In this document: positions 1 to 9,417 of the stretch, piece after piece
Numbering within the stretch: position 1 is the stretch's first letter
Layout of the letters: each line of letters opens with the position of its first letter
From: Methylobacterium platani
GTDB lineage: Bacteria; Pseudomonadota; Alphaproteobacteria; Rhizobiales; Beijerinckiaceae
Assembly: GCF_001653715.1 (NCBI RefSeq)
Contig: NZ_LWHQ01000063.1
Location: 4,432 to 46,435, forward strand
Direction of reading: 5' to 3'
DNA: 42,004 nucleotides
The notes under the pieces: model-generated
Databases searched by the model: none
The model's input: only the letters and a program-made list of their open reading frames with translations
Told to the model about the DNA's origin: nothing
Position numbers and translations under genes: made by a program

Positions 1-1
1 C

Positions 2-340
2 GGCTACCGCTGGCTCGCCGACCACTTCGTCGAGTGGCTGTGCGATTACGGCGAGAGCCTGTCGCGGCTGTTCCGCGCCTTCGCGATCCTGATCGTGGTG
101 TTCGGCGGGCTCTACGGCCTCACCGGCGGGCTGATCCCGGAGGGCGGCACGGCGGCGACCTACAACCTCCTCGACCTGATGAGCTACAGCGCCCTCAACA
201 TGATGACGGCGAACCCGCCGGAGATCGGCATCAAGCCGGTCGGCCGGGTGACCAACCTGCTCGTCGGGGTCCAGGGCGGGACCGGGATCGTGCTGATGGG
301 GCTGTTCGGGTTCGTGCTGGGGAACCGTCTGCGGCGGTGA
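2..340 (+). CDS. C-terminal part of a membrane protein, ion-channel-like (5' end outside window)
   Basis: The frame is open from base 2 and stops with TGA at 338-340, so only the last 112 codons are present. The product has two hydrophobic segments, one around FAILIVVFGGLYGLTGG and one around GTGIVLMGLFGFVLG near the C-terminus. Between them lies a short loop with Y-SALN-MMTANPP, which is the layout of a two-helix pore module (Ion_trans_2-like) as found at the end of some pentapeptide-repeat or membrane proteins. No TVGYG-type selectivity filter is visible, so channel activity is not shown. Codon use matches the host genes. Family assignment is tentative because the N-terminal domain is missing. 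Confidence 0.5.
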   Translation, partial: GYRWLADHFVEWLCDYGESLSRLFRAFAILIVVFGGLYGLTGGLIPEGGTAATYNLLDLMSYSALNMMTANPPEIGIKPVGRVTNLLVGVQGGTGIVLMGLFGFVLGNRLRR

Positions 341-385
341 GACGGCCGCGAGTGCGACTGTTTCCTTGAACGATCTGCCACCCTC

Positions 386-573
386 CCCTTTCCCGGACGA
401 CTGGAGCGTCAGCGGAAGGAGATCCGGGATCTAGCGCAAGACATCGCGAAGCGTCCGTCTGTCTGTAACGTCGCAACATCAGGAGTCGCTTCGCGGCACT
501 TCTCCTGCTGGATCCCGGATCTTCTTCCACTTCGTTGCGGTCGTCCGGGAAAGGGCGGAGTTTTTTAAAAAAC
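386..573. terminator. Long imperfect palindrome followed by a T6/A6 palindrome
   Basis: Bases 386-401 (CCCTTTCCCGGACGAC) are the exact reverse complement of 540-555. Further in, GATCCGGGATC at 421-431 pairs with GATCCCGGATC at 511-521, and GCGAAGCG near 448 pairs with CGCTTCGC near 487. The whole 386-555 stretch can therefore fold into one imperfect hairpin of about 170 bases. Directly after it, 560-573 is GTTTTTTAAAAAAC. For rightward transcription this is a hairpin followed by T6, as in an intrinsic terminator, placed after the gene ending at 340. For leftward transcription the T6 lies just beyond the importer operon ending at 599. It could equally be a dispersed palindromic repeat. Confidence 0.55.
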
Positions 574-598
574 AGAGAGATCGTGGAAGACGGCCCGT

Positions 599-1375
599 CT
601 ACCGCGCGTCCCGCGCCTCGGCGGCGGCTCCCCCCGCCCCCACCAGCTCCTCCCGGATCACCTGCACCATCGCCTTCAGCTCCGGCGCCGCCCGGTCGCG
701 CGGCTGCGCGGCCGCGATCCGGTGCGCCGCGACGATCTGGCCGGGGCTGCCGGCCAGCACCACGACCCGGTCGGCGAGGTAGACCGCCTCCTCGATGTCG
801 TGGGTGACGAACAGGACCGTCTGCCCGGAGGCGCGGCAGAGGCGGGCGAGCTCGTCCTGGAGGCTTTCGCGCGTGAGCGCGTCGAGGGCCGAGAACGGCT
901 CGTCCATCAGCAGGACGTGCGGCTCGACCGCGAGCGCCCGGGCGAGCGACACCCGTTGCCTCTGGCCGCCGGAGAGCTGGAACGGCCAGCGCGCGGCCAG
1001 TTCCGCGAGGCCGACCCGCGCGAGCGCCGCGAGCGCCCGGCGGCGCCGCTCGGCCCTGGCTAAGCGCAGCTTCTCGAGTCCGAAGGCGACGTTGTCGAGG
1101 ACGCGCCGCCAGGGCAGCAGGCGAGAATCCTGGAACACCAGGGCGACCGCCCGGCGGCCGGGCTCCGGCGCGCTGACCGAGACGGTGCCGGCGCTGGGAG
1201 CCACGAGGTCGGCGATGACGCGCAGGAGCGTCGACTTGCCGACGCCCGAGGCGCCGACGATCGCCAGGAACTCGCCCGGCTCGATGTCGAGGTCGAGGTT
1301 CGACAGCACCGTGGTGCGGCTGCCGTCGCGGGTGAAGGTGAGGGCGAGGCCCTGGATCGCGATCAGGCCCGCCAT
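599..1375 (-). CDS. ABC transporter ATP-binding protein, nitrate/sulfonate/taurine type
   Basis: This 258-residue cytoplasmic ATPase energises the importer formed with the next two genes. It has Walker A GASGVGKST, a Q-loop region (VFQDSRLLPWRR), the signature LSGGQRQRVSLARAL, Walker B VLLMDEPFSALD and the switch histidine in FVTHDIEEA. These are the features of the SsuB/TauB/NrtD group. I chose the ATG at 1373-1375, which begins MAGLIAIQGLALTF and overlaps the permease gene by 13 bases. The open frame runs further upstream but only as a shadow of the permease. It is the last gene of a leftward operon. The substrate is not deducible: sulfonates, taurine, nitrate and pyrimidine precursors all use this family. 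Confidence 0.93.
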   Translation of the reverse strand: MAGLIAIQGLALTFTRDGSRTTVLSNLDLDIEPGEFLAIVGASGVGKSTLLRVIADLVAPSAGTVSVSAPEPGRRAVALVFQDSRLLPWRRVLDNVAFGLEKLRLARAERRRRALAALARVGLAELAARWPFQLSGGQRQRVSLARALAVEPHVLLMDEPFSALDALTRESLQDELARLCRASGQTVLFVTHDIEEAVYLADRVVVLAGSPGQIVAAHRIAAAQPRDRAAPELKAMVQVIREELVGAGGAAAEARDAR

Positions 1376-2118
1376 CGGAGGATCCAGCGTTGGAGGGCGG
1401 TGAAGCCGGCGTCGAACACGCCGTAGAGCAGCGCCATGGTGAGCATGTAGACGACCACGATGTCGGTCGCGAGCAGCGTCGAGGCCTGCATCATCCGCTG
1501 GCCGAGGCCCGCGACCCCGAAGATCTCCGCCGCCACCACCGCCATCCAGGCCTGCCCGATCGCGGTGCGCACGCCGACGAGGATCCCCGGCATCGCCGCC
1601 GGCCACACCACCGTGACGAGCCGCTCGGGCGCGGAGCGGAAGCCGAAGGCGGCGGCGAGCTCGATCAGGTCGCGGTCGACGCCGCGGATCGCCCCGTGGC
1701 TGGCGAAGTAGACGATCCAGAACACCCCGATCGCGACGATGAACAGGGCCGCCTCCGGGCTGACCCCGAACCAGATGATCGCGAACGGCACCCAGGCGAG
1801 GCCCGGCACCGGGCGGAGCACCCGCACCACCCAGGCGGTGAGCCCCTCGGCCGTGCGCGACATCCCCGTCAGCGTGCCCGCCGCGATGCCGAGGCCGACG
1901 CCGAGGGCGAGGCCGGCGAGGTAGTGCCCGAGACTGCCCGTCACCGCCGCGAGCCACTGGCCCGAGCGCAGCTCGCGCAGGAAGGCCTCGGGCAGCACCG
2001 AGGGCGGCGGCAGGAAGGCCGGGTTGACGAGGCCGAGCCGGGGCACGGCCTCCCACAGGGCGAAGAAGGCGGCGAGCCCCACGAGCGGGAGCAGGGCCGC
2101 CGCGGGGCGGGATCGCAT
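1363..2118 (-). CDS. ABC transporter permease, nitrate/sulfonate/taurine type
   Basis: This 251-residue inner-membrane protein has about six hydrophobic helices and the BPD_transp_1 coupling region: ELAAAFGFRSAPERL followed by VVWPAAMPGILVGVRTAIGQAW, the EAA-like loop that contacts the ATPase. The N-terminus (LVGLAAFFALWEAVPRLG) is the usual first helix of the SsuC/TauC group, and length fits the family. It sits 10 bases after the binding-protein stop and overlaps the ATPase gene by 13 bases, so the three genes are clearly one operon. Substrate unknown. Confidence 0.92.
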   Translation of the reverse strand: MRSRPAAALLPLVGLAAFFALWEAVPRLGLVNPAFLPPPSVLPEAFLRELRSGQWLAAVTGSLGHYLAGLALGVGLGIAAGTLTGMSRTAEGLTAWVVRVLRPVPGLAWVPFAIIWFGVSPEAALFIVAIGVFWIVYFASHGAIRGVDRDLIELAAAFGFRSAPERLVTVVWPAAMPGILVGVRTAIGQAWMAVVAAEIFGVAGLGQRMMQASTLLATDIVVVYMLTMALLYGVFDAGFTALQRWILRWRA

Positions 2119-2128
2119 CGGTTTTGCT

Positions 2129-3166
2129 TTACTTTCCCGCGACCGCGCGCTCGTAGAAGCGCGGCTCGAACAGCCCGTCGAGGGGCACCTCGCGGTCGAG
2201 CGCTCCGATCTTCACCTGGTAGCGCTGCATCGCCGCCGTCGGCTCGACGATCGGCCGCGGATCGGCGGTGAAGCGCGTCGCCGGCGAGGCGAGCGCCCGG
2301 CGGATGGTGGCGGTGTCGACGAGGCCCTTGCCGAGCGCGCCCTCGACGATCGGCGCGACGCGGTCCGGCTCGCGGGCGATCAGGTCGACCGCCCGCACGA
2401 TGCCGGTCACGATCGCCTGCACGGTCTCCGGCTCACGATCGAGAAGCGCGCGGGTGACGGCGACGACGGTGCCGGGCTGGCTCGGGAACATCTCAGCCCC
2501 GAGCGCCATGATGCGGATCGCCGGGTTGCGGCCGGTCACGATCGAGATCGCGGGCTCGCGCAGGATGCCGCCTTCGACCGCGCCGGCGAGGATCGCCTGC
2601 TGGGTCGCGTCGATCCCCATCGAGACGATCGTCACGTCCTTCGGGTCGACCTTCGCCACCTCCCACAGCCAGTGCTGCAGCGTGGTGTTGGGGACCGAGC
2701 CGAGGGGCTGGGTCGCGAGCCGCGCCGGCGTGCCGGCGGACTCGCGATACCGCTTGAACACCTCGGCCGGCGCGACGCCCTTCTCGGCGAAGCGGGCGAG
2801 CTTCGGCCCGGCGACGACGACGTTCTCCTCGACCGAGGTGGCGGTCACCACCGTCACGTCGATGCCCTTCGCGCGCGCGACCCCGAGCGGCGCCACGCCG
2901 GCGACGTAGACGTCGAGGGTGCCGGAGGCGAGCGCCTGGATCATGTTCGGGCCGGATTCGAAGGTGGTGACGGCGAGCGTCAGCCCGGCCTGCTTCAGCC
3001 AGCCTTCCTTCTCGGCGATATAGATCGGCGCGGCGGCGAGGATCGGGATCACGCCGACCCGCAGAGGCGCGCTGCGCCCCTGGGCGAGGGCCGGTCCGCC
3101 GCCCAGCAGGGTGCCCGCCGCCAGGACCGGGGCTGCCCCGAGGATGCTGCGTCGCGTGATGGTCAT
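2129..3166 (-). CDS. ABC transporter substrate-binding protein (SsuA/NrtA/TauA-like) with Tat-type leader
   Basis: This 345-residue periplasmic binding protein is the first gene of the leftward importer operon. The leader MTITRRSILGAAPVLAAG, ending near ALAQG, has a twin-arginine motif followed by a hydrophobic stretch and an Ala-x-Ala site. The mature part begins APLRVGVIPILAAAPIYIAEKEG, the hallmark of NMT1/SsuA-like proteins (beta strand, then the ligand-facing IYIAxxxG helix). I chose the ATG at 3164-3166 because it begins the Tat leader; the longer open frame upstream adds a non-homologous basic stretch. No strong ribosome site is visible. The ligand cannot be named from sequence. Confidence 0.9.
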   Translation of the reverse strand: MTITRRSILGAAPVLAAGTLLGGGPALAQGRSAPLRVGVIPILAAAPIYIAEKEGWLKQAGLTLAVTTFESGPNMIQALASGTLDVYVAGVAPLGVARAKGIDVTVVTATSVEENVVVAGPKLARFAEKGVAPAEVFKRYRESAGTPARLATQPLGSVPNTTLQHWLWEVAKVDPKDVTIVSMGIDATQQAILAGAVEGGILREPAISIVTGRNPAIRIMALGAEMFPSQPGTVVAVTRALLDREPETVQAIVTGIVRAVDLIAREPDRVAPIVEGALGKGLVDTATIRRALASPATRFTADPRPIVEPTAAMQRYQVKIGALDREVPLDGLFEPRFYERAVAGK

Positions 3167-3487
3167 GGCCGGCCGTCTGAAGGGAACACTTCGCGTCCGC
3201 TTAGGGCATTCTCCTGCCGTGGTGCAAGAACGGCGCCGGATAAAGGATTTTCTTCTACTCATAGCCTGTATGGCAGCACGTGATTCTCCGGCGCCGCGAG
3301 GACGGAGAAGAATGTCCGGGCGCGCGGGCGCGCCTCCCTGGCATCGCCAGTCCAACGTCTTTGGTCGGCCCGGGCAAGCGCCGGTGATGCAGTGCGGCGT
3401 CTGCGACTTCGCGCATTCCAGCCGCGCCTTCGAGACGGCCTCGGGGTGAGGCCGAAATCGGTGCTGCGGGCGGCGGGCTGAACGGGT
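3167..3487. other. Gene-free stretch upstream of the importer operon
   Basis: These 321 bases lie between the start of the binding-protein gene and the end of the ynfA gene, both leftward. The part next to 3166 must carry the promoter of the importer operon. It is somewhat less GC-rich around 3230-3275, but I could not pick out convincing -35/-10 boxes or an operator palindrome. No credible gene was seen; the open frames here are antisense or low-complexity. Confidence 0.5.
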
Positions 3488-3811
3488 TCATCCCCGCGGC
3501 GCCAGCACGATCACCGCGGCACCCGCGAGGCACAGGGCGGCGCCGGCGCAGTCGAACCGGTCCGGCCGCTGGCCCTCCGCGCCCCACAGCCAGAGGAGAG
3601 AGGCCGCGATGTAGATCCCGCCATAGGCCGCGAAGGCGCGGCCGGCGGCGTCCGATTCGACGAGTGCCAGCAGGAACGCGAAGGCGCCCAGCGCCAGGAC
3701 ACCCGGCAGCAGCCACAGGGGCGAGGCGCCGAGCCGCCACCACGCCCAGACCGAGAAGCATCCCGCGATCTCGGCGAGCGCGGCGGCGGCGTAGAGGAGG
3801 AAGGACGGCAT
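3488..3811 (-). CDS. ynfA: YnfA family (UPF0060) small membrane protein
   Basis: The 107-residue product has four hydrophobic segments and the typical family sequence: AAALAEIAGCFSVWAWWRLG at the N-terminus, LLALVESDAAGRAFAAYGGI in the middle and DRFDCAGAALCLAGAAVI near the end. The length equals the usual YnfA length. The family belongs to the small-multidrug-resistance-like membrane proteins; a transport role has been proposed but no substrate is certain here. It stands alone between the importer promoter region and a dehydrogenase gene 43 bases upstream on the same strand, so it might be cotranscribed with the latter. Confidence 0.93.
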   Translation of the reverse strand: MPSFLLYAAAALAEIAGCFSVWAWWRLGASPLWLLPGVLALGAFAFLLALVESDAAGRAFAAYGGIYIAASLLWLWGAEGQRPDRFDCAGAALCLAGAAVIVLAPRG

Positions 3812-3854
3812 GGCGCGGCTTCTCCCACGCCGTGCCGTCCCCGTGAAGCGGGCC

Positions 3855-4853
3855 TCAGGCCCGCCGCTTCATCAGCGCCGCCGCCGCGAGGCCGACCCCG
3901 GCCATCACCGCCCCGGTGGTGAGGGGGTGGAGCTTCGCCCGCGTGTAGGTGCTGGTGTGGCGCACGAGGCCCGGATGGTCGCCGCGCACGTGGCCGTCCT
4001 GCCCCGGCCGGTGGAGCGCGCCGTTCGGGTCGCGCGGCGGCTCGGAGCGAAGCTGCTGGCTCGCCATCGCCGCGCCGAGGCGGTCGAAGGTGCCGGGCGC
4101 GAGCTTCTTGAAGCCGGTCATGACGCGGCCGCCGCCGCCGACGATGATGTCGCGCTGCGGATGCACCGCGGCGTGCAGGATCGCGTGGGCGACCTCGTCC
4201 GGGTGGTAGACCGGCGGCGGCAGCTTCGGCTCGCGGTCGAGGTAGTTGCGGGCGTGCTGCGGGAGCGGGGTGTCGATCGCCGCCGGCTTGATCAGCGTCA
4301 CCGAGACGGGCGCCCGGTCCTGGTCGAGCTCGGCCCGGAGCGCATCGGTGAAGCCGCGGATCGCGTGCTTGCTCGCCGAGTACATGCCCTGGAGCGGGAT
4401 CGCCATGTCCGAGGCGATGCTGCCGAGATTGATGATCGCGCCGCCGCGCCGGCGCAAGTGCGGCGCCGCCACCAGCGAGCCGTAGACCACGCCCCAGAAA
4501 TTGGTCTGGAACAGGCGCTCGTGGTCCTCGTCCGAGACCTCCTCCAGGCGGCCGTAGAGCGAGATGCCGGCGTCGTTGACCCAGGTGTCGAAGCCGCCGA
4601 AGCGCTGCACCGCCTTGTCGGCGATCGCCTGCACGTCCTCGCGCCGGCCGACATCGGCGACGACGTGGGTCGCCTCGCCGCCCTCCGCCTCGATCTCCTC
4701 CTGGATCGCCGCCAGCGCCTCGGCGTTGCGCGAGGCGAGCACGACCCGGACGCCGGCCCGGACCGCCATGCGGGCGGTGGCGAGCCCGATGCCGCTGGAG
4801 CCGCCGGTGATGACGATCACCTGCCGGTCGAGGGGCTTGTGCGCGTGGCTCAT
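3855..4853 (-). CDS. Short-chain dehydrogenase/reductase with C-terminal membrane tail
   Basis: The product is a 332-residue NAD(P)-dependent oxidoreductase. The Rossmann motif TGGSSGIG is near residue 16, the adenine-pocket motif reads NDAG instead of NNAG, the catalytic serine lies in NLGSIAS and the active site is YSASK. It is longer than a classical 250-residue enzyme. After the catalytic domain comes a Pro/Gly/His-rich linker and a C-terminal hydrophobic stretch (GAVMAGVGLAAAALMKRRA) that looks like a membrane anchor. The start at 4853 has a good ribosome site (GGAGGA, 4 bases before the ATG). A dispersed repeat lies upstream. Substrate unknown. Confidence 0.9.
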   Translation of the reverse strand: MSHAHKPLDRQVIVITGGSSGIGLATARMAVRAGVRVVLASRNAEALAAIQEEIEAEGGEATHVVADVGRREDVQAIADKAVQRFGGFDTWVNDAGISLYGRLEEVSDEDHERLFQTNFWGVVYGSLVAAPHLRRRGGAIINLGSIASDMAIPLQGMYSASKHAIRGFTDALRAELDQDRAPVSVTLIKPAAIDTPLPQHARNYLDREPKLPPPVYHPDEVAHAILHAAVHPQRDIIVGGGGRVMTGFKKLAPGTFDRLGAAMASQQLRSEPPRDPNGALHRPGQDGHVRGDHPGLVRHTSTYTRAKLHPLTTGAVMAGVGLAAAALMKRRA

Positions 4854-4965
4854 GGAATCCTCCGTACGGGATGGGGGTATCCAGGCCCTAACGATGGGAG
4901 GCGGGCTTCGTTCATTCGCCGCGCCGTCCGAGGCTCTGCTCGGAAACCATGTAGCGAAGGTCTCT

Positions 4966-5235
4966 CCTCTCCCCGCGGGCGGGGAGAGGGTCGCGTCCCT
5001 GTTCAGGGGACGCGACAAGCCCGTAGGGCGAGGGTGAGGGAGTGGTTCCGGAAGAGCCTCGTCCGGAAACTCCCCCTCACCCTCGCTCCGGCTGTCGCCT
5101 GCGCTTCCTTCGCCCCCGACAGGGGGGACGAAGGCCTCTCCCCGTGAGAAGTCGGGCTTGCCCGACTTCGTCCCTCGCTTGCAGATCCCGGGCAAGCCCG
5201 GGATCTGTCGGGGAGAGGGGAAACCTACGCCTTTC
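4966..5235. repeat. Dispersed palindromic repeat, copy A (with nested hairpins)
   Basis: The element begins with the self-complementary CCTCTCCCCGCGGGCGGGGA at 4966 and ends with GGGGAGAGGGG followed by AAACCTACGCCTTTC. Inside are a central pair, GCGAGGGTGAGGG at about 5028 against CCCTCACCCTCGC at about 5073, that can fold together. Copies B (10923) and C (21065) share the outer arms, the centre and the CGCCTTTC end. Copy A differs in that its right arm is split after CCTCTCCCC by about 60 bases carrying two more hairpins (GAAGTCGGGCTTGCCCGACT and AGATCCCGGGCAAGCCCGGG). The surrounding gene-free stretch 4854-5413 (560 bases) otherwise holds only the promoter regions of its two divergent neighbours; I saw no gene. 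Confidence 0.85.
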
Positions 5236-5413
5236 GTTGGACGCATCCTGCATGGGCGATGGCGCCCCCTCCCATATCTCGAACCTCTGGCACGAGCCCG
5301 CACAAGCTATTGGACAGCGGTCATCCCCGCCCCCATGATCCGCCCCGCGGCGAGGCCCCCGACGCCACTCTTTCAGAGGGGCCCGCCCGCGTGGGAAGTC
5401 AGGGAGGAAGCGG

Positions 5414-6754
5414 ATGGCAGGGACGGGTCGTGCCGGGAACGTCACGCGGCGCGAGGCGCTGATCGGCGCGGGCGCCGCGGGCGCGAGCCTGCTCATGCCG
5501 GGCGGATCGGCCTTCGCGCAAGGGGCGAAGCCGGCGGAGATCAAGGTCGGCATCGCCACCTACCTGTCGGGCCCGGCGAGCGTCTTCGGCGTGCCCGGCC
5601 GCCAGACCGCCGAGATGCTGTTCGACGAGATCAACGCCGCCGGCGGCATCAGTGGGGTCAAGGTCCGGCCGATCTTCGTCGACGAGGGCCCGGGCGTCGA
5701 CCACGTCGTCGGCGAGTACCGCCGGCTGGTGCAGTCCGAGGGCGTGCACCTGATCTTCGCGGCGATCTCGTCGGCCGATTGCATCGCCTGCGCGCCGCTC
5801 GCCGACGAGCTGAAGCGCCCGACGCTGCTGTGGGATTGCGGCACCCAGCGCATCTTCGAGGACAACCGCTACTCTTACGCCTTCCGCACCCAGGCCAACG
5901 CCACGCCGGAGATCCTGGCCGCACTCCTCTACCTCCTGAAGGTCAAGCCCGACTTCAAGTCGATCGCGGTGATCAACCAGGACTACGCCTGGGGCCGCGA
6001 TTCCTGGGACATCTTCCGCACCGCGATGAACACCCTGAAGCCCGGCGTGAAGGTCTCGGCCGAGCTGTTTCCGCGCTTCGGCGCCACCGACTTCTCGACC
6101 GAGATCACCCGCGTGCTGGCGCTCCGGCCCGACGTGGTGCTCTCCACCTCCTGGGGCGGCGACCTCGACGCGCTGATCCGCCAGGCCTCGGACCGCAAGC
6201 TGTTCGAGCGCGCGACCTTCGTGATGCCGCTCGCCGAATCCTCGCTGCAGCGGGTCGGCAAGGCGCTGCCGGCCGGGCACATCGTCGGGGCGCGCGGCGA
6301 CCACTGGTTCCTGCACCCCTCGCCGGCCGATCCCGAGCGGCTGACGCGCTTCAACGAGAGCTACCGCGCCAGGCACAATGCTTGGCCGATCTATCCCTGC
6401 TTCCACATGGCCCAGGCCGTCTCGGCGATGAAGGTCGGCATCGAGAAGGCGGTGGCGGCGAAGGGCGGCGGCTGGCCGACCGACGCCGAGCTGGCGGCCG
6501 CCTTCAAGGGCCTCGAATTCCCCTCGCCCACCGCCAGCGTGCGGATCCGCGAGGACGGCCAGGGCCTCGAGAACCAGCTCATCGGCACCACGCTGCACTC
6601 CGACAAGTACCCGTTCCCGGTGCTGACCGACATGATCGTCTTCCCGGCCGAATCCGTGACGACGCCGGTCGGCCAGAAGAGCGCCGACTGGCTGAAGACG
6701 CTGACCCCCGACATGGTGGCCAAGCTCCCGCAGGCGCAGGCCTTCAAGAGCTGA
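5414..6754 (+). CDS. Branched-chain-type ABC transporter substrate-binding protein, Tat leader
   Basis: This 446-residue periplasmic protein belongs to the Leu/Ile/Val-binding (type 1, Peripla_BP_6) family. The leader contains TRREALIGAGAAGASLLMPG and ends at FAQG, so export is probably by Tat. The mature part starts EIKVGIATYLSGPASVFG and continues with DEINAAGGISGVKVRPIFVD, the usual family opening. A GGAGGA ribosome site 7 bases before the ATG fixes the start. It is the first gene of a six-gene operon with two permeases, two ATPases and a dehydrogenase; its stop overlaps the first permease start (TGATG). The ligand may be an amide, aromatic acid or amino acid; the sequence does not decide. 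Confidence 0.93.
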   Translation: MAGTGRAGNVTRREALIGAGAAGASLLMPGGSAFAQGAKPAEIKVGIATYLSGPASVFGVPGRQTAEMLFDEINAAGGISGVKVRPIFVDEGPGVDHVVGEYRRLVQSEGVHLIFAAISSADCIACAPLADELKRPTLLWDCGTQRIFEDNRYSYAFRTQANATPEILAALLYLLKVKPDFKSIAVINQDYAWGRDSWDIFRTAMNTLKPGVKVSAELFPRFGATDFSTEITRVLALRPDVVLSTSWGGDLDALIRQASDRKLFERATFVMPLAESSLQRVGKALPAGHIVGARGDHWFLHPSPADPERLTRFNESYRARHNAWPIYPCFHMAQAVSAMKVGIEKAVAAKGGGWPTDAELAAAFKGLEFPSPTASVRIREDGQGLENQLIGTTLHSDKYPFPVLTDMIVFPAESVTTPVGQKSADWLKTLTPDMVAKLPQAQAFKS

Positions 6755-7686
6755 TGGCCTGGCTGTCGGAGAACGGGATCCTCGTCGGGCTCGCCCTGCT
6801 CGACGGGCTGTCCTACGCCGCCGCCGTCTTCATGGTGGCGGTCGGCCTGAACCTGGTGTTCGGCGTGCTGCGAGTGCTCAACGTGGCGCATGGCAGCCTC
6901 TACGCCATCGGCGGCTACGCGGCAGCCTCGATCGGGCTGTTCGCGGCCTCGCTCGGCGCGCCGCCCTGGCTCGGCCTGCCGATCCTGCTCGCCGCGGCGG
7001 TGCTGGTCGGCGTCGCGCTCGGGCCGCTGATCGAGCGGCTCCTGCTGCGCCGGATGCAGGATCGCGAGCCGGTGCTGCAGCTCCTCGTCACCTTCGCGCT
7101 GTTCATGATCCTGGAGGACCTGCAGAAGCTGGTCTGGGGCGTGCAGCCGGTGGTGTTCGACGCGCCGCTGAAGTGGCTCGGCACCGTCGACGTGCCGTTC
7201 GGCCAGGACGCGATCCCGTTCACCGCCTACCAGCTCTACGTGCTGCCCGGCGTCGCCCTCGCGACGCTGGCCATCCTCGCATACGTGCTCCGCTACACGC
7301 TCACCGGCCGGATGGTCGTCGCGGTCACCGTCGACCGCGAGGCGGCCCGCGCCATGGGCATCGATGCCGCCAAGGTGACGATGCTGACCTTCACGGTGGG
7401 CGCTGTGCTGGCGGCGCTGGGCGGCGCGCTCGCCGCGCCCACCGTGTCGCTGGTCCCGGGCGTCGGCGCCTCGACCATCGTGCTCTCCTTCGCGGTCGTC
7501 GCGACCGCCGGCCTCGGCCAGATCGAGGGGGCGGCGGTGGCGGCCCTCCTCATCGGCCTCGGCCGCTCCTTCGCGGTCTACGTCGCGCCCGAATTCGAGG
7601 TGGTGGTGCCCTACGCCATCATGGTGGCGGTGCTGCTGTTCCGACCGCAAGGCTTGTTCGGCGTGGCGGAGACCCGGCGGATATGA
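6754..7686 (+). CDS. Branched-chain-type ABC transporter permease (LivH-like)
   Basis: This 310-residue inner-membrane protein has eight or more hydrophobic helices. LNLVFGVLRVLNVAHGSLYAIG near the N-terminus is the signature of LivH permeases. The coupling region reads DREAARAMGIDAAKVTMLTF, and the C-terminus RPQGLFG is the standard LivH ending. The ATG at 6754 shares a base with the stop of the binding-protein gene. The open frame extends more than 1.5 kb upstream only as a shadow of that gene. It pairs with the LivM-like permease at 7718. Confidence 0.95.
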   Translation: MAWLSENGILVGLALLDGLSYAAAVFMVAVGLNLVFGVLRVLNVAHGSLYAIGGYAAASIGLFAASLGAPPWLGLPILLAAAVLVGVALGPLIERLLLRRMQDREPVLQLLVTFALFMILEDLQKLVWGVQPVVFDAPLKWLGTVDVPFGQDAIPFTAYQLYVLPGVALATLAILAYVLRYTLTGRMVVAVTVDREAARAMGIDAAKVTMLTFTVGAVLAALGGALAAPTVSLVPGVGASTIVLSFAVVATAGLGQIEGAAVAALLIGLGRSFAVYVAPEFEVVVPYAIMVAVLLFRPQGLFGVAETRRI

Positions 7687-7717
7687 CCTGCAAATCCTTG
7701 AATGGAGGTGCCGCGCG

Positions 7718-8646
7718 ATGACCCGCCGCTCGGAAACGCTCCTCGCCTTCGCCGGCGCCGTGCTGATCCTCGTCCTCGCCTACGCGGTGCCGTGGCTGCG
7801 CTTCGTGCTCACCATCGCGCTCGCCAAGGGGCTCGCCGTGCTCGGCATCCTGCTCCTGCTGCGCGCCGGCCAGGTCAGCTTCGGCCACGCGCTGTACCTC
7901 GCGCTCGCCGCCTACACGGTGGCGTTCGGCGCCATGGCCCTGCCCGAGGCCCTGCTGCTCGTGCCCCTCGCGGCGCTCTTCGCCGGCGTGGTCGGCCTGC
8001 TGATCGGCCTGTTCGTGGTGCGCTACCGCGAGATCTTCTTCGGCATGCTGAATCTGGCGCTCAGCATGGTGTTCTACTCGGTGCTGGAGAAGTTCTACGC
8101 GCTGACCCACGGCGCCGACGGCATCCGGTTACCCCCCGTCACGTTCCTCGGCCGGCCTTTGGCCGGCGAGGCGGGCGAGTGGACGGTGCTCGGCATGGCG
8201 CTCGTCCTGGCGCTCGCCTGCGGCGCGCTGGTGCGGGTGGCGCTCGCCTCGCCCCTGGGGGAGGCGCTCGCCGGCATCAAGACCCGCGAGACCCGGCTCG
8301 ACTTCATGGGCGTGTCGCCCAAGCGCGTGCTCCTCGCCGCCTACGTGGCGTCGGCCGTGATGGCGGGGTTCGCCGGCGCGATCATCGCGCTCACCACCCG
8401 CCACGTCACCCCGGCGCTCAGCTACTGGACCACGTCCGGCGAGCTCGTCTTCATCGCGATCCTCGGCGGGGCCGGCAGCGTGCTCGGGCCGTTCCTGGGG
8501 GCGGCGGCCTACGAGCTGACCCGGGTCTATGCCGCGGCGACCTTCGCCAATGCCTGGCAGCTGGTGCTCGGCCTCGTGCTGCTGGGCGTCATCGTGTTCG
8601 CGCCGGGCGGGATCTGGGGGATGATCGCGAGAAGCAGGAGGGCCGC

Positions 8647-8650
<4 letters not shown>
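7718..8650 (+). CDS. Branched-chain-type ABC transporter permease (LivM-like)
   Basis: This is the second permease, 310 residues, with about nine hydrophobic segments. LLRAGQVSFGHALYLALAAY is the LivM signature, RYREIFFGMLNLALSM is the matching cytoplasmic segment, and ASPLGEALAGIKTRETRLDF is the ATPase-coupling loop. A ribosome site (GGAGG, 9 bases upstream) supports the start. It lies 31 bases after the LivH-like gene and overlaps the ATPase start by 4 bases (ATGA). LivM proteins of this importer type form the heteromeric channel with LivH. Confidence 0.95.

Positions 8651-9403
<753 letters not shown>

Positions 9404-9417
<14 letters not shown>

Noticed and set aside
1390..3283. Long rightward frames (up to 419 codons) opposite the ABC importer operon
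   Set aside because: They lie antisense to three genes with clear motifs and have no ribosome site or recognisable domain.
4966..5235. Repeat copy A as part of a longer SDR gene
   Set aside because: The frame upstream of 4853 is open only because of the repeat; a strong ribosome site and the family start lie at 4853.
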